Of a stretch of DNA of 64,000 bases, positions 1-9,454 are shown in pieces; position 1 is the first letter of the stretch, and the number at the start of each line of letters is the position of its first letter. The stretch is taken from assembly GCF_000963865.1 (NCBI RefSeq), contig NZ_CP011071.1, forward strand, positions 1,244,501 to 1,308,500, written 5' to 3'. Under the pieces are notes generated by a model. The model was not told the origin of the DNA. It worked only from the letters and a program-made list of their open reading frames with translations, and did not search any database. Source of the DNA: Flagellimonas lutaonensis (GTDB lineage: Bacteria; Bacteroidota; Bacteroidia; Flavobacteriales; Flavobacteriaceae). The position numbers were made by a program, and so were the translations under genes.

Positions 1-798
1 GATGAAATCAAAATCGAGCCCCTGACCGTATTGCCCGATTCGGTACAGACCCTGATTACCAAAGAACCGGACAAAGACACCCTCAACTTTTGGTTGACCC
101 CCACAGATTTAGACTCCATAGTCTTTACCGTAACGAACGAGCAGCAAAAACTGGTCGACACCTTTACGGTGAAAAGCAGAAAACTTGCTATGGATTCGCT
201 GAAACTGAGCACCAATATCAGGGGCAAAATGAATTTTACCGATACCCTGAGCCTGCTGGCCACGACGCCATTGGTTCAGGTCGATTCTTCCAAAATTTCG
301 GTAGCCCTCAACGATTCGATACCCATTGGGTTTAATTGGGCCTTGGACACCCTGCGCAACAAGGTCAATATTGGGTTTCCGTTGGAGGCCAACCAAGGTT
401 ACTCGGTAAAACTGTTGCCGGGGGCCCTTACCGATTTCTTTGGCATGCAAAATGATACCCTGGCCTACAACCTTTCGACCGGTAGCTATGCCGATTATGG
501 CAATTTGCGCTTTAACATTGCTGGAGCCGTGACCTACCCTGCCATCGTTCAGTTGATCAATGACAAAGGGGAAACCCAAAGAGAGGTTTATGCAGAAACG
601 CCGCAAAAGGTCGAATTCAACTACCTAAAACCCGGCAATTATGGGGTTCGTATCATTTTTGATGAAAATGGCAACCGCAAATGGGACACCGGTAGTTTCC
701 TTAAAAAGATCCAACCTGAAAAGGTTAGGTACTATCCTGATATGGTCAACATACGTGCCAATTGGGAAATGGAGGAGACCTTTACGGTGTTAGAGTAA
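1..798 (+). CDS. Ig-like domain protein, C-terminal part (5' truncated)
   Basis: The reading frame is already open at base 1, so the N-terminus lies outside the window; about 265 residues remain. The visible part is beta-rich, with alternating hydrophobic residues, many Asp/Thr/Leu stretches and no membrane segment. It resembles the Ig-like-fold (SbsA_Ig-type) surface proteins of flavobacteria. The last 80 residues, containing KPGNYGVRIIFDENGN, look like a prealbumin/carboxypeptidase-regulatory-like beta-sandwich. I do not recognise a specific function; a secreted or lipid-anchored envelope protein is my inference. The stop codon overlaps the end of the convergent amidase gene by 17 bases. 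Confidence 0.7.
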   Translation, partial: DEIKIEPLTVLPDSVQTLITKEPDKDTLNFWLTPTDLDSIVFTVTNEQQKLVDTFTVKSRKLAMDSLKLSTNIRGKMNFTDTLSLLATTPLVQVDSSKISVALNDSIPIGFNWALDTLRNKVNIGFPLEANQGYSVKLLPGALTDFFGMQNDTLAYNLSTGSYADYGNLRFNIAGAVTYPAIVQLINDKGETQREVYAETPQKVEFNYLKPGNYGVRIIFDENGNRKWDTGSFLKKIQPEKVRYYPDMVNIRANWEMEETFTVLE

Positions 799-1558
799 AC
801 CGATCACGGTCATCGAGAAACCGTAGTTTTTCCCTATTTGAGACTATATGCTCTTTGCTCAACACCGCATAAAGCACTTCTTCGCTCTCAGAATAGACGA
901 TTTTGTGGCCCAACACATCGTACACGGCAGAATGCCCTGAATATTCATGCCCAAGTCCATCACGCCCCACTCGATTCACACCAATGCAATAGGCCATGTT
1001 CTCGATGGCCCGCGCCTTTAAAAGTGCATCCCAAGCGGCCACACGGGGTTTGGGCCAATTGGCCACATACAACAGTACATCGTAATCAAACGTGTTTCGA
1101 GCCCAAACCGGAAACCTTAGATCATAACATATCAGGAGCATTAATCTAAACCCTTTATACGTTTCAACCAGTTGTTCATCGCCCCTTTTATAGACTTTGT
1201 CTTCGCCCGCCAAGGTAAAGGTATGCCGCTTGTCGTACTGCGATATGTGAGCATGGGGAGCAACAAAAAAAAGTCTGTTGTAGCAATCATTATCTTCTTT
1301 ATAGGCAATACTTCCAACAATGGCCGCATCTTTTTCAATGGCCTTGCGGCGCATCCACTCCACCGTTTTTTTTTCTTCGGAAGCAGGGATATTCTGGGGC
1401 TTCATGGTAAATCCCGTAGTGAACATCTCAGGAAGCACGATCAAATCGACATCATCATCGATGGCAGCGATTTTTTTATCGAACATCGCTCGGTTTGCTT
1501 CTGGGTCTTCCCAGTGCAATGGCGATTGCACCAATGCTATTTTTATTTCTATAGCCAT
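782..1558 (-). CDS. Nitrilase-family amidohydrolase (omega-amidase-like)
   Basis: A 258-residue carbon-nitrogen hydrolase. The Glu-Lys-Cys catalytic triad is visible: E44 in LPEMFTTGF, K110 in YDKRHTF and C144 in LLICYDLRFP. Length and motifs fit the YafV/Nit2 omega-amidase branch, which hydrolyses alpha-keto-glutaramate or -succinamate left by glutamine or asparagine transaminases; that substrate is inferred from family knowledge. No signal peptide, so cytoplasmic. The gene is monocistronic and converges on the Ig-like gene with a 17-base overlap. Upstream of its start, at 1574-1590, is an inverted ACTTAC/GTAAGT pair that may be a regulator site shared with the divergent kinase gene. Confidence 0.88.
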   Translation of the reverse strand: MAIEIKIALVQSPLHWEDPEANRAMFDKKIAAIDDDVDLIVLPEMFTTGFTMKPQNIPASEEKKTVEWMRRKAIEKDAAIVGSIAYKEDNDCYNRLFFVAPHAHISQYDKRHTFTLAGEDKVYKRGDEQLVETYKGFRLMLLICYDLRFPVWARNTFDYDVLLYVANWPKPRVAAWDALLKARAIENMAYCIGVNRVGRDGLGHEYSGHSAVYDVLGHKIVYSESEEVLYAVLSKEHIVSNREKLRFLDDRDRFTLTP

Positions 1559-1573
1559 TTTCCTTAAAGAAGT

Positions 1574-1790
1574 ACTTACCCCTTGTAAGTATTCACGGCC
1601 AAATTAGGAAAAACCTTCCAAATTAACTGCTTTGTAAGACCTTACATTAAGAAAACATTTCTGGCAGAAACCACTTGAAACCCAATAAAAACAAGGTTCT
1701 CACCAACAAATTGTGAAGTGGGCGCCCTAAATTCCATATAAGTAAAATCTTACTATCATATTTTTGGTGTACTTTTATGTAAGATTTTAC
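1574..1790. promoter_or_regulatory. Divergent control region with repeated GTAAG/CTTAC palindromes
   Basis: The gap between the amidase and the kinase holds four related sites. ACTTAC and GTAAGT face each other at 1574-1590; GTAAGACCTTAC lies at 1634-1645; GTAAAATCTTAC at 1742-1753; and its exact reverse complement GTAAGATTTTAC at 1779-1790. The last two flank TATTTTTG (1759-1766), a perfect Bacteroidota -7 element for the plus-strand kinase. No good -33 TTG is seen, as expected for an activator-dependent promoter. The arrangement suggests cooperative binding or looping by one regulator; which one is unknown. Confidence 0.5.
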
Positions 1791-1842
1791 GTTTCAATAT
1801 GTTCAGCAATAAATCTTTAATTAAAATGTACCCCTTGGTCCA

Positions 1843-3753
1843 ATGAAGATTTCCCCTAGTCTAAAAAGGAAGGAACTGCTTATTGAAAAAGCCTTCAACA
1901 TGGCCAAAATCGGCTTTTGGGAGGTCGATTTGGTAAAAAACACTGTTTTTTGGTCAGAGATCACCAAACAAATTCATGAGGTGCCGGAAGATTATGTCCC
2001 AAATCTCAAAGAGGGCATCAACTTTTATAAAGAAGGAAAAGACCGCGAATTGATTTCACAAGCGGTAAGCAATGGCATCGCCACGGGTGAGCCCTGGGAT
2101 GTCGAACTGATCATTGTGACCGCAAAGGGGCGTGAACTATGGGTACGTGCACAGGGCGAGGCAGAGTTGGCCAATGGCAAAGCGGTTCGGCTTTTCGGAA
2201 CCTTTCAAGATATCGACGACAAAAAAAGGAAAGACCTGGCATATTCGCAAGCCATGGAGCGATTGGCCCTGGCGACCAATGTCGCGAAAATCGGGGTTTG
2301 GGACTATGATGTGGTTCAAAACAATCTAATCTGGGATGACAATATGTTCAAACTCTACGGGCTCAATCGAAGCAATTTTTCCGGGGAAGTAGAAGCCTGG
2401 GAGTCCAGTGTTCACCCAGAAGATAAAAAAAGAGGGCAAAAGGAATTGGCACTGGCACTCGCAGGTGAAAAGGAATTCAATACAGAATTCCGTATCATAC
2501 AACCAACTGGGGAAATCCGCCGCATAAAGGCCACGGCCACAGTGAAAAGAGATCAAAACGGACATCCCATACAAATGATCGGTACCAACTGGGACATTAC
2601 CGAGTTAAAAGAAACCCAGTTGCAACTTGAGAGAACCATTGAGTCTTTCAACGGAGCGTTTGAAAACTCAAGTATCGGAATGGCCTTGGTCGGTTTGAAT
2701 GGTAAATGGATAACCGTAAACAATAGTCTTTGCAAAAGCATTGGCTATACGAGCAAAGAGCTCATGGGGCTCACATTTCAAGACCTTACGCACCCCGATG
2801 ACCTAAAAAAAGACCTCGGCTTACTAAAACAGCTGGTCGATGGCGAAATAGAGACTTACCAAATTGAAAAGCGTTATTTCCATAAGAAAGGCCACATCGT
2901 TTATGTTCTGCTCACTGTTACCGCGGTTCATGATATCGATGGAAATCTATCGCATTTCATTTCACAAATTGTTGATATCACCTCTCGGGTCGAAGCCCAA
3001 AGAAAGCAGCAAGAGCTCAATAAAATTGCACTTGAGCAGAACAAAAACCTGATGAACTTTGCCCATATTGTTTCACACAACCTGCGTTCGCATGCCACCA
3101 ATATGACCATGTTGTTGGGGTTTTTGTCAAAGGAGAAAGATGGGGAAGAGTTTCAGAAGATACTATCAATGCTCCAATCGGCTTCTTTGGGGCTTAATGA
3201 GACGGTTGACCACCTGAACGAGGTTGTACAGATAAAGACCACCACACTTGACAATTTGAAATCGGTAAACCTCTGGGAGGCCATTGCCCATACCAAAAAT
3301 AATATAAGGGCACAGATCGATGAACTTGATACTACCATTAAGGTCAACGTACCAAATGACCTGTTCATCAAGGCGGTACCCGCCTATTTAGACAGTATTT
3401 TGCTGAACCTTTTTACCAATGCCCTAAAATACAGCTCAACTGAACGGGCCCCAATCATTGAAATCGATACCAAGATCCAAAATGGCAAAGTCGAATTAAG
3501 ATTCAGCGACAATGGTCTGGGTATTGATCTTGATAGGCATGGCGAAAAGATCTTTGGTATGTTCAAGACCTTTCATAGGCATAAAGATGCCAAGGGCATA
3601 GGCCTTTTTATAACCAAGAACCAAGTCGAGGCCATGGGCGGCAAAATTACCGTGGAAAGCGAGCCGAACCTCGGCACCTCGTTTATTCTAACTTTTGACT
3701 TAGCCAAAAAAAAAATGATTCATGAAGAAGATCAAGTGTGCGTGCGTAATTGA
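1843..3753 (+). CDS. PAS-domain sensor histidine kinase
   Basis: A 636-residue soluble kinase with no membrane segment. Three PAS units follow one another: about residues 12-125 (AKIGFWEVDL), 140-260 (AKIGVWDYDV) and 265-385 (FENSSIGMAL). The dimerisation/phosphoacceptor helix has SHNLRS with the phosphorylated His at residue 412. The C-terminal ATPase domain has the N box NLFTNALKYS, the G1 box DNGLGID and a KGIGLFI G2 box. It probably senses an intracellular signal through the PAS domains and phosphorylates the response regulator whose start codon lies 32 bases before this stop, implying translational coupling. The upstream region carries a -7 promoter element between palindromic sites. Confidence 0.92.
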   Translation: MKISPSLKRKELLIEKAFNMAKIGFWEVDLVKNTVFWSEITKQIHEVPEDYVPNLKEGINFYKEGKDRELISQAVSNGIATGEPWDVELIIVTAKGRELWVRAQGEAELANGKAVRLFGTFQDIDDKKRKDLAYSQAMERLALATNVAKIGVWDYDVVQNNLIWDDNMFKLYGLNRSNFSGEVEAWESSVHPEDKKRGQKELALALAGEKEFNTEFRIIQPTGEIRRIKATATVKRDQNGHPIQMIGTNWDITELKETQLQLERTIESFNGAFENSSIGMALVGLNGKWITVNNSLCKSIGYTSKELMGLTFQDLTHPDDLKKDLGLLKQLVDGEIETYQIEKRYFHKKGHIVYVLLTVTAVHDIDGNLSHFISQIVDITSRVEAQRKQQELNKIALEQNKNLMNFAHIVSHNLRSHATNMTMLLGFLSKEKDGEEFQKILSMLQSASLGLNETVDHLNEVVQIKTTTLDNLKSVNLWEAIAHTKNNIRAQIDELDTTIKVNVPNDLFIKAVPAYLDSILLNLFTNALKYSSTERAPIIEIDTKIQNGKVELRFSDNGLGIDLDRHGEKIFGMFKTFHRHKDAKGIGLFITKNQVEAMGGKITVESEPNLGTSFILTFDLAKKKMIHEEDQVCVRN

Positions 3754-4123
3754 TGATGATCCGATATGTACTTATTGGACAAAGAAAATGATGGATGAAC
3801 TCATGTTTTCAGAAGACACCCTAATCTATGAAAACGGTCAAGACGCCCTTGAAGGGTTAAAAAACATTATAGACCGGGGCGAACAGCTGCCTGAGGTCAT
3901 ATTGTTGGACCTTAATATGCCTATAATGGATGGATGGGACTTTTTGGAAGACTTTGTTAAATTGCCCAACCATAGTAAAGGTAATGTTCATGTGTACATA
4001 GTGAGTTCATCGGTGGCCCAACAAGATTTGGAACGTGCCAAAAAGTTTGATGTAGTGAACAACTACATTTTAAAGCCCTTGACACATAAAGAACTAACGC
4101 AAATATTGAAAGCAGTCGCATAG
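3722..4123 (+). CDS. Single-domain response regulator
   Basis: A 133-residue CheY-like receiver without an output domain. The acidic pocket is VIDDDP near residues 9-14, the phosphoacceptor is D63 in LLDLNMPIMDGW, the Ser95/96 switch lies in YIVSSS, and K118 lies in ILKPLT. It overlaps the histidine kinase gene by 32 bases in another frame, so the two are almost certainly a cognate pair in one operon. With no DNA-binding domain it must act by protein contact or as a phosphorelay intermediate. The gene stops 6 bases before the convergent lamin-tail gene ends. Confidence 0.93.
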   Translation: MKKIKCACVIDDDPICTYWTKKMMDELMFSEDTLIYENGQDALEGLKNIIDRGEQLPEVILLDLNMPIMDGWDFLEDFVKLPNHSKGNVHVYIVSSSVAQQDLERAKKFDVVNNYILKPLTHKELTQILKAVA

Positions 4124-4129
4124 CTTTTG

Positions 4130-5530
4130 CTATCGCTGGCCGGGCGAAAAATCTTCAGGGGCATTCTGGGGTTGGTTTATGGTGCCCGCTGCACCCGTAT
4201 CGTTATAAACGGTCCATTCTGAAAAAGTATAGATCGGGTTTGCTTGTGAAACCCCGACTTTTCGAAGGGCCCTGCCATCTTCGAACTCATGGTCGGTGCC
4301 AGAGCCGTCTTCGCCTATGACCCCAAAGACATCGATGACCGATCCGAAAGGATCTACCAGCACAAGATTATCGTCCCCGTTTGAATCGGCAGGGCTGTTG
4401 GTCGATACCCCCATATCAGGGGCAAAACCGTATACGGCTTCAAATGTCGCGGCATTGGGTGAAATTACAAACGTGCCCAGGGCACCAATGGTAAAACCCG
4501 AAAGATCAAGGACCGAGCTTACTTCGGTATTGGCATTGGTATAGCGACGTATCGACCAGCCGTTCAAATCCAAAGGCTGATTCCCGGCATTGTACAATTC
4601 TACAAACCGCGCCCCTGCATTGTTGTTGGGGTCGGCCAATTCAGAAAAGAAAATTTGGTTGGAAGTAAATTCGGTCACCGGTTCTTCACACCTTTCGTTG
4701 GAAAAACCAACATCGTCCAAATCGCGGATCACTAATTGAAAATCGTCGTTCTCCCTCAAAAGAACCCCTATAACCGAACCGTTGCCCCCAGGAAGCAACT
4801 CGCCCTGAAAATCTGCAAAGCCACTGTTGACCAGCACCAATTCGTTGCCTTCACAATCTTTAAGTGTGCGCTCTGTTTCCTCCCACGGTTCTGCAAATGG
4901 CAGCCCCAATCCGTGTTCCACAAATTGAAGACTATCGATTGTCACCAATGTATTGATCAAGGCATTATCCAGTTCGTCGAGCCGTACCTTTCTAGGGGTT
5001 ATTGCGGCCACTTGATCACAGCTTCTAAAAATATGCTCCGGAATTTTTAATGCGGGTAACCGACCCACATTGGTGGCGCCAAAGGCCGCAAAGGTGCCCC
5101 CGAGCCTGAATACCCCTTTACTCTGCCCCAGGTACAGTCCCTTTGTTTTGATCAAGACCTTGCTGCCCGGCTCGAACAACAAATGCGACTCAAAAAGGTC
5201 TATAGCTATTTGAAAACCTTCGGTCGGTTCGGCAGGTGCATCTTGAAAATGCAGCACACTGAAAAAATTGCCCGCCCGATCAGAGGAGATTACATATCCC
5301 TCGATTACCCAATCTTCCTGTATCTGTAAAAGTTCGCCCTGATAGAGTGCCTTGACATCGGCGAAAGTGGCATTGGCGACCAGATTTTCTTCACACGCAT
5401 CTGTAATGGATTCAAAGTCTTGGTTTTTTACACATGAAATGGCATTGCCCAAAAAGACAAAAACAACTATCATGCATGCAATGCGTGTGCACATTTTAAA
5501 TTTGGACTGTATCTTGTCAAGATTCTTCAC
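4130..5530 (-). CDS. DUF5689 / lamin-tail domain surface lipoprotein
   Basis: A 466-residue protein with an N-terminal hydrophobic segment ending in GNAISC, a lipobox giving lipid attachment at about Cys33. Residues from about 35 to 260 match the DUF5689 region (EENLVANATFADVKALYQGE, then EGYVISSDRAGNFF). About residues 285-410 form a lamin-tail (LTD) fold: IFFSELADPNNNAGARFVEL, LDLNGWSIRRY, LVDPFGSVIDVFG. LTD domains are often found with secreted nucleases. It starts 26 bases after the TonB receptor gene, so the two form an operon; a surface-exposed partner of that receptor is the natural inference. An internal start at residue 13 is possible. Confidence 0.82.
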   Translation of the reverse strand: MKNLDKIQSKFKMCTRIACMIVVFVFLGNAISCVKNQDFESITDACEENLVANATFADVKALYQGELLQIQEDWVIEGYVISSDRAGNFFSVLHFQDAPAEPTEGFQIAIDLFESHLLFEPGSKVLIKTKGLYLGQSKGVFRLGGTFAAFGATNVGRLPALKIPEHIFRSCDQVAAITPRKVRLDELDNALINTLVTIDSLQFVEHGLGLPFAEPWEETERTLKDCEGNELVLVNSGFADFQGELLPGGNGSVIGVLLRENDDFQLVIRDLDDVGFSNERCEEPVTEFTSNQIFFSELADPNNNAGARFVELYNAGNQPLDLNGWSIRRYTNANTEVSSVLDLSGFTIGALGTFVISPNAATFEAVYGFAPDMGVSTNSPADSNGDDNLVLVDPFGSVIDVFGVIGEDGSGTDHEFEDGRALRKVGVSQANPIYTFSEWTVYNDTGAAGTINQPQNAPEDFSPGQR

Positions 5531-5556
5531 ATTGTTGAGAATGTCAATTTAATAGG

Positions 5557-8292
5557 TCAAAAACTTACCGCCACATTCAAAAAATAGGTTCGGCCGTAAC
5601 CGTACCAATATTTTGGTGCGAAAGTGGGGTTATTTCTCAGGTTATCTTGTTGCAATTGGCCAAAATTGCCATTTCTGCTCTGCTCGTATCCACCCGTTCT
5701 AAAGGTGGCCTCAAAAACATTGTTGATACTGGCAAAAATGCTTACATAGGTTCCGTCGATAAGCCAAGACTTTCCGCCGACCAGATTCAAGAGATAAAAA
5801 TCATCCAGTTTTTGCTGTTGCAGGAGCTTGGCAACATTTTCTTCTGTGGCATCGACAAATCGTTGCCCGGTCTCGGGATCTATCAAAAAACTCTGCGTTC
5901 TGGTAATGGTTGAAATATTGGCATAATTGTTCGCCAAATAGTTTGCGGTGGCGCCCACCCACCAGTAATCGGGATCGCGATATTCAACTCCGAATGCAAC
6001 GGCCTTCTGTGGGCCTTGGGCCAGTCTATAGCCTTTTATGTTGGCAAGGCCCAGGTCAATGTTTCCCTCAGGGGCAATGGGTTCTTCTTGGCCTGCGGTG
6101 TCAAAGTTTATGGTAACTGCTGGATGATTGGCAAAAAGGTACTTGCCCACGTTGGCCACCAATGAGAGCTCGACGGCAGGCGAAACTTGGTACTCAATAC
6201 CGACCTCAATGCCCATGTGCACTCTATCGAGATCTGTGATGACCTCTTGTACAAAATCGGAGCCCAGCCCCGAATCGACAAAAAAGAAATTGATGTCGGT
6301 GGCATTCTGAAAACGGGTGTAAAATCCTGAAATTCTCCCTGTCAGATCAGGGAGCCGCAGGAAATAGTCCATGTCCATCGAAGAAACGGTTTCACTCTCA
6401 ATATCGGGGACCACTTCATGGCTCTCGCGTGGATTTACGTACACGTTCTGCACTATCGGCGAGCGGGTCAAATACGCCGCTTGGGCCCTCAACCAATGCC
6501 TTGCCGTAATCTTGTAGGTCAGGCCTCCCTTCGCCCCAAAATTTGAGAAATCGACCTTTTCGCCCTTGCCGAGCGAATTCTGTGAGAAACGTTCGTTTTG
6601 AAAAAGGCCCGTACGCCGGTAGGTCGTTCTTGAAGCTTCAGCTGCAAAAAAAGCACTCCATTTGTCAAACTGCTTTCTCGCCTGTACGAACCCGTTCAGG
6701 GTTGTCGCTTCAACTTCATAATGGTATGAAAAAACATCACCCTCCTCTTTGTTCAAAGGGCCGTTGATATTGTTTCGGGTATTGGAGAACGGGTCTATAT
6801 CCTCGTGGAAATCAGCTCCCAATAAATCGTCCAGTTCAGCAAAATTGGCAGAATTGGTCTGGGTATGCCCAAGTCCTAAATCGAGCAGAAATCGATGGCC
6901 CATGGAGATGTTTGCCACTGAATTGACCGAAAAACGGGCATCTTCAACAATATCGTTCTGCAATACATAGGCGGCCTTGCCCTGGTTTACCGTGTTCGAG
7001 TTCGCCAAATAGAGATTGTTCCAGTTAATCTGTGGGTTCTGTAAAAATCCTTCCCTTGCCAATGCTGCATTGGTAAAATCGGCCCCTATCGGGTTGTTGA
7101 TGTAAAAACTCGGCAGGTAACGATAGTATGTCGGATCAGGATTTGGCGCATTGAAGTACCCCAACCGACTTCTTGCACGGCTGCCCGATTGATAGGAAAC
7201 ACCTGTGACAATCTGTATGTTTTGTGACTCAAAATAGTGGTTCAGCATCAAGATCGGTTCAAAAATATCCCGTTCACGGCTGCTGCGCATCCCATCATTT
7301 TGATACCCCCAATACGGGTTGTAGCGGTTTCCGGCCAGCTCAAACACTTCTTCGGTGATCGCGGCCGAACGGCCCCGACGATTTTTGGCCATAATGGAGG
7401 TCAGTAGCAGCGAATTTCTTTCATTCAACCGGTATTCGAGTGCGCCAAAAAAGGAAAAGGCATCGTAATGTGTTCCATCTATGTACCCTTCCGTTGCCCA
7501 ACGCCTTGAACCCGATACCGTGTAATGCCAATCACTGTTTCCACTTGAAGTATAAGTGGCCATCAAGCGCCCAGAATAGGTTCTGTTAGAGGCCGATGCA
7601 GAAAGCCGAAGGCCAGGCCGTAAACCGGATGGGCGGGTGTCAATGTTGGTATTTCCCAAAATACCGCCAAAACCCATTTCGGCCGCTTCGAGTCCGTTGG
7701 TAAAGGTTTGGTTTCGCACCACGTCGTTGAGGCCGCCCCAGTTGTTCCATTGGGGCCTCCCATCAAAAAATTTGTTCATCGGCATATTGTTGATGAAGAC
7801 TTTGCCCTCTCTCGAATCATAGCCCCTTACCCGAAAGAAGGCCTGCCCAAAGTCAAAGGCGGCACGGTTCAAAAAGACATCACGGGTAGCCTGTAGCAAG
7901 CCTGCTGAAGCGGAAACTGCCTCAACATCATCGGAAAGTTCAATATCGGTTAAGGTAATCAGGTTGTCGGTCTGTTCAACGGTTACGTCTGGTTCCATGA
8001 AAACCGTGCCCACATCAAGATTGGTTCCTTCCAGCTGTATTGCCAATCGTTTGGTGATAAAATCATTGGCAGTGCAGACCAACAGCCGTTCACCTGTCAA
8101 TGGAGTGGTAAGTTCAAATTCACCTTCAGAATTGGTTTCGTAAGTGAGTGACGTTCCCCCGAGTATGACCCTCCCGTTGGGAATGGGCCTGTTCAGTTGG
8201 GCATCCACCAATTTTCCCTTTATGGAGATGGACTCCTGTCCAATTACCTGAAACAAGGCAAATGAACACAGAAATAAAGGCAATAGCCGCAT
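5557..8292 (-). CDS. TonB-dependent receptor with carboxypeptidase-like N-domain
   Basis: A 911-residue outer-membrane receptor. A signal peptide (MRLLPLFLCSFALFQVIGQ) precedes a carboxypeptidase-regulatory-like domain (residues 22-100, KLVDAQLNRPIPNGRV). A plug domain follows (AFDFGQAFFRVRGYDSREGK) and then the long 22-strand barrel, which ends in an aromatic residue (FLNVAVSF) as barrels require. It lacks an obvious SusD partner. Downstream in the same operon is the DUF5689/LTD lipoprotein, and a secreted endonuclease-family gene is divergent only 104 bases away. I infer import of a product released from nucleic acid or phospho-compounds; no substrate can be read from the sequence. Confidence 0.9.
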   Translation of the reverse strand: MRLLPLFLCSFALFQVIGQESISIKGKLVDAQLNRPIPNGRVILGGTSLTYETNSEGEFELTTPLTGERLLVCTANDFITKRLAIQLEGTNLDVGTVFMEPDVTVEQTDNLITLTDIELSDDVEAVSASAGLLQATRDVFLNRAAFDFGQAFFRVRGYDSREGKVFINNMPMNKFFDGRPQWNNWGGLNDVVRNQTFTNGLEAAEMGFGGILGNTNIDTRPSGLRPGLRLSASASNRTYSGRLMATYTSSGNSDWHYTVSGSRRWATEGYIDGTHYDAFSFFGALEYRLNERNSLLLTSIMAKNRRGRSAAITEEVFELAGNRYNPYWGYQNDGMRSSRERDIFEPILMLNHYFESQNIQIVTGVSYQSGSRARSRLGYFNAPNPDPTYYRYLPSFYINNPIGADFTNAALAREGFLQNPQINWNNLYLANSNTVNQGKAAYVLQNDIVEDARFSVNSVANISMGHRFLLDLGLGHTQTNSANFAELDDLLGADFHEDIDPFSNTRNNINGPLNKEEGDVFSYHYEVEATTLNGFVQARKQFDKWSAFFAAEASRTTYRRTGLFQNERFSQNSLGKGEKVDFSNFGAKGGLTYKITARHWLRAQAAYLTRSPIVQNVYVNPRESHEVVPDIESETVSSMDMDYFLRLPDLTGRISGFYTRFQNATDINFFFVDSGLGSDFVQEVITDLDRVHMGIEVGIEYQVSPAVELSLVANVGKYLFANHPAVTINFDTAGQEEPIAPEGNIDLGLANIKGYRLAQGPQKAVAFGVEYRDPDYWWVGATANYLANNYANISTITRTQSFLIDPETGQRFVDATEENVAKLLQQQKLDDFYLLNLVGGKSWLIDGTYVSIFASINNVFEATFRTGGYEQSRNGNFGQLQQDNLRNNPTFAPKYWYGYGRTYFLNVAVSF

Positions 8293-8395
8293 TTTTGGTC
8301 AGTGTTTCCTCAATTTTACATAAAAAAATTCAATCAAAGATGTCTGGGCCCAGAAAAACAAAAAAACATGTGTATTTTTCCGTAAAGTTATACGG

Positions 8396-9454
8396 ATGAG
8401 AAGGTTAGTCGTTCTTTTTTGTTTTCTTTCGATATACTGCCATAGCCAATCTGAACAGCCGTATAGGATAAGGTCAATTGCCTTTTACAATGTCGAAAAC
8501 CTGTTTGACACTACCAATGACACGTTGATCTTTGATGATGAAAGAACACCGACAGGGGCTTACGGTTGGACCCAGGAGCGTTACCAACGAAAAATAGCGC
8601 ACATCTCACAGGTGCTTTCAGAAATTGGCAAGGAAACAACAGGCACCTCGCCCGATATCATCGGGCTCTGCGAAGTAGAGAATAAAAAGGTAATCAACGA
8701 TTTGGTGGCACACGTAAACTTACGTTCAAAAAACTACGGAATAGTACACCACGACTCACCCGATGAGCGGGGTATCGATGTGGCCCTACTTTACAAGAAA
8801 AACGTTTTTTTGCCCCATTCGTTCAACAACCACCGATTGTTGCTTTTTGATGAGGATAGCAATAGGGACTATAGCCGAGACCAATTAGTGGTCGGTGGTA
8901 TGTTGGATAACGAAGAATTCCATTTTATCGTCAACCATTGGCCCTCACGTAGTGGTGGCGAGGCCAAGAGCAGACCTAACAGGATACAGGCGGCCCACTT
9001 GAACAAACGTATCATCGACTCGATTCTGCGCCTGAAGCCCAGTGCCAAGATCATATCGATGGGCGATTTCAACGACGACCCCCGAAACGACTCTTTCAAA
9101 AAAGTGTTGAAAACAGTAGGCAAAAAAAGATTGTTGGACAGTACGGGCCTTTTTAACCCAATGGAGCGGCTCTTCAAAAAAGGTGTGGGTTCATTGGCCT
9201 ATCGCGACAAGTGGAATCTTTTTGACCAGTTTTTCTTCACAGCAAATCTGCTTTCAGACCGTAGGGAGACCTATTCGTTTTGGAAAGTCGGGGTCTTTGA
9301 CCCAGATTATCTGAAAAACAAAAGCGGACCATACAGGGGCTATCCTTTTCGAACATATGTGGGCACCACTTATCACGGCGGGTACGCTGACCATTTTCCA
9401 GTGTATCTGTTTTTGGTGAAAGCCTCTCCCAACCCCTCCAAAGGAGGGGAGTGA
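8396..9454 (+). CDS. Secreted endonuclease/exonuclease/phosphatase-family protein
   Basis: A 352-residue enzyme with a signal peptide (MRRLVVLFCFLSIYCHSQ). EEP-fold motifs are clear: FYNVENLFD at the start of the domain, the metal-binding Glu in IIGLCEVEN, the NHWPSRSGGE His, and SMGDFNDDP. Family members cut DNA/RNA or remove phosphates from phosphoesters; this one would act outside the inner membrane. It is divergent from the TonB receptor/LTD operon. The last residues (SPNPSKGGE) are encoded by an intergenic hairpin repeat at 9433-9449, so the natural C-terminus seems to have been replaced by a repeat. Confidence 0.87.
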   Translation: MRRLVVLFCFLSIYCHSQSEQPYRIRSIAFYNVENLFDTTNDTLIFDDERTPTGAYGWTQERYQRKIAHISQVLSEIGKETTGTSPDIIGLCEVENKKVINDLVAHVNLRSKNYGIVHHDSPDERGIDVALLYKKNVFLPHSFNNHRLLLFDEDSNRDYSRDQLVVGGMLDNEEFHFIVNHWPSRSGGEAKSRPNRIQAAHLNKRIIDSILRLKPSAKIISMGDFNDDPRNDSFKKVLKTVGKKRLLDSTGLFNPMERLFKKGVGSLAYRDKWNLFDQFFFTANLLSDRRETYSFWKVGVFDPDYLKNKSGPYRGYPFRTYVGTTYHGGYADHFPVYLFLVKASPNPSKGGE

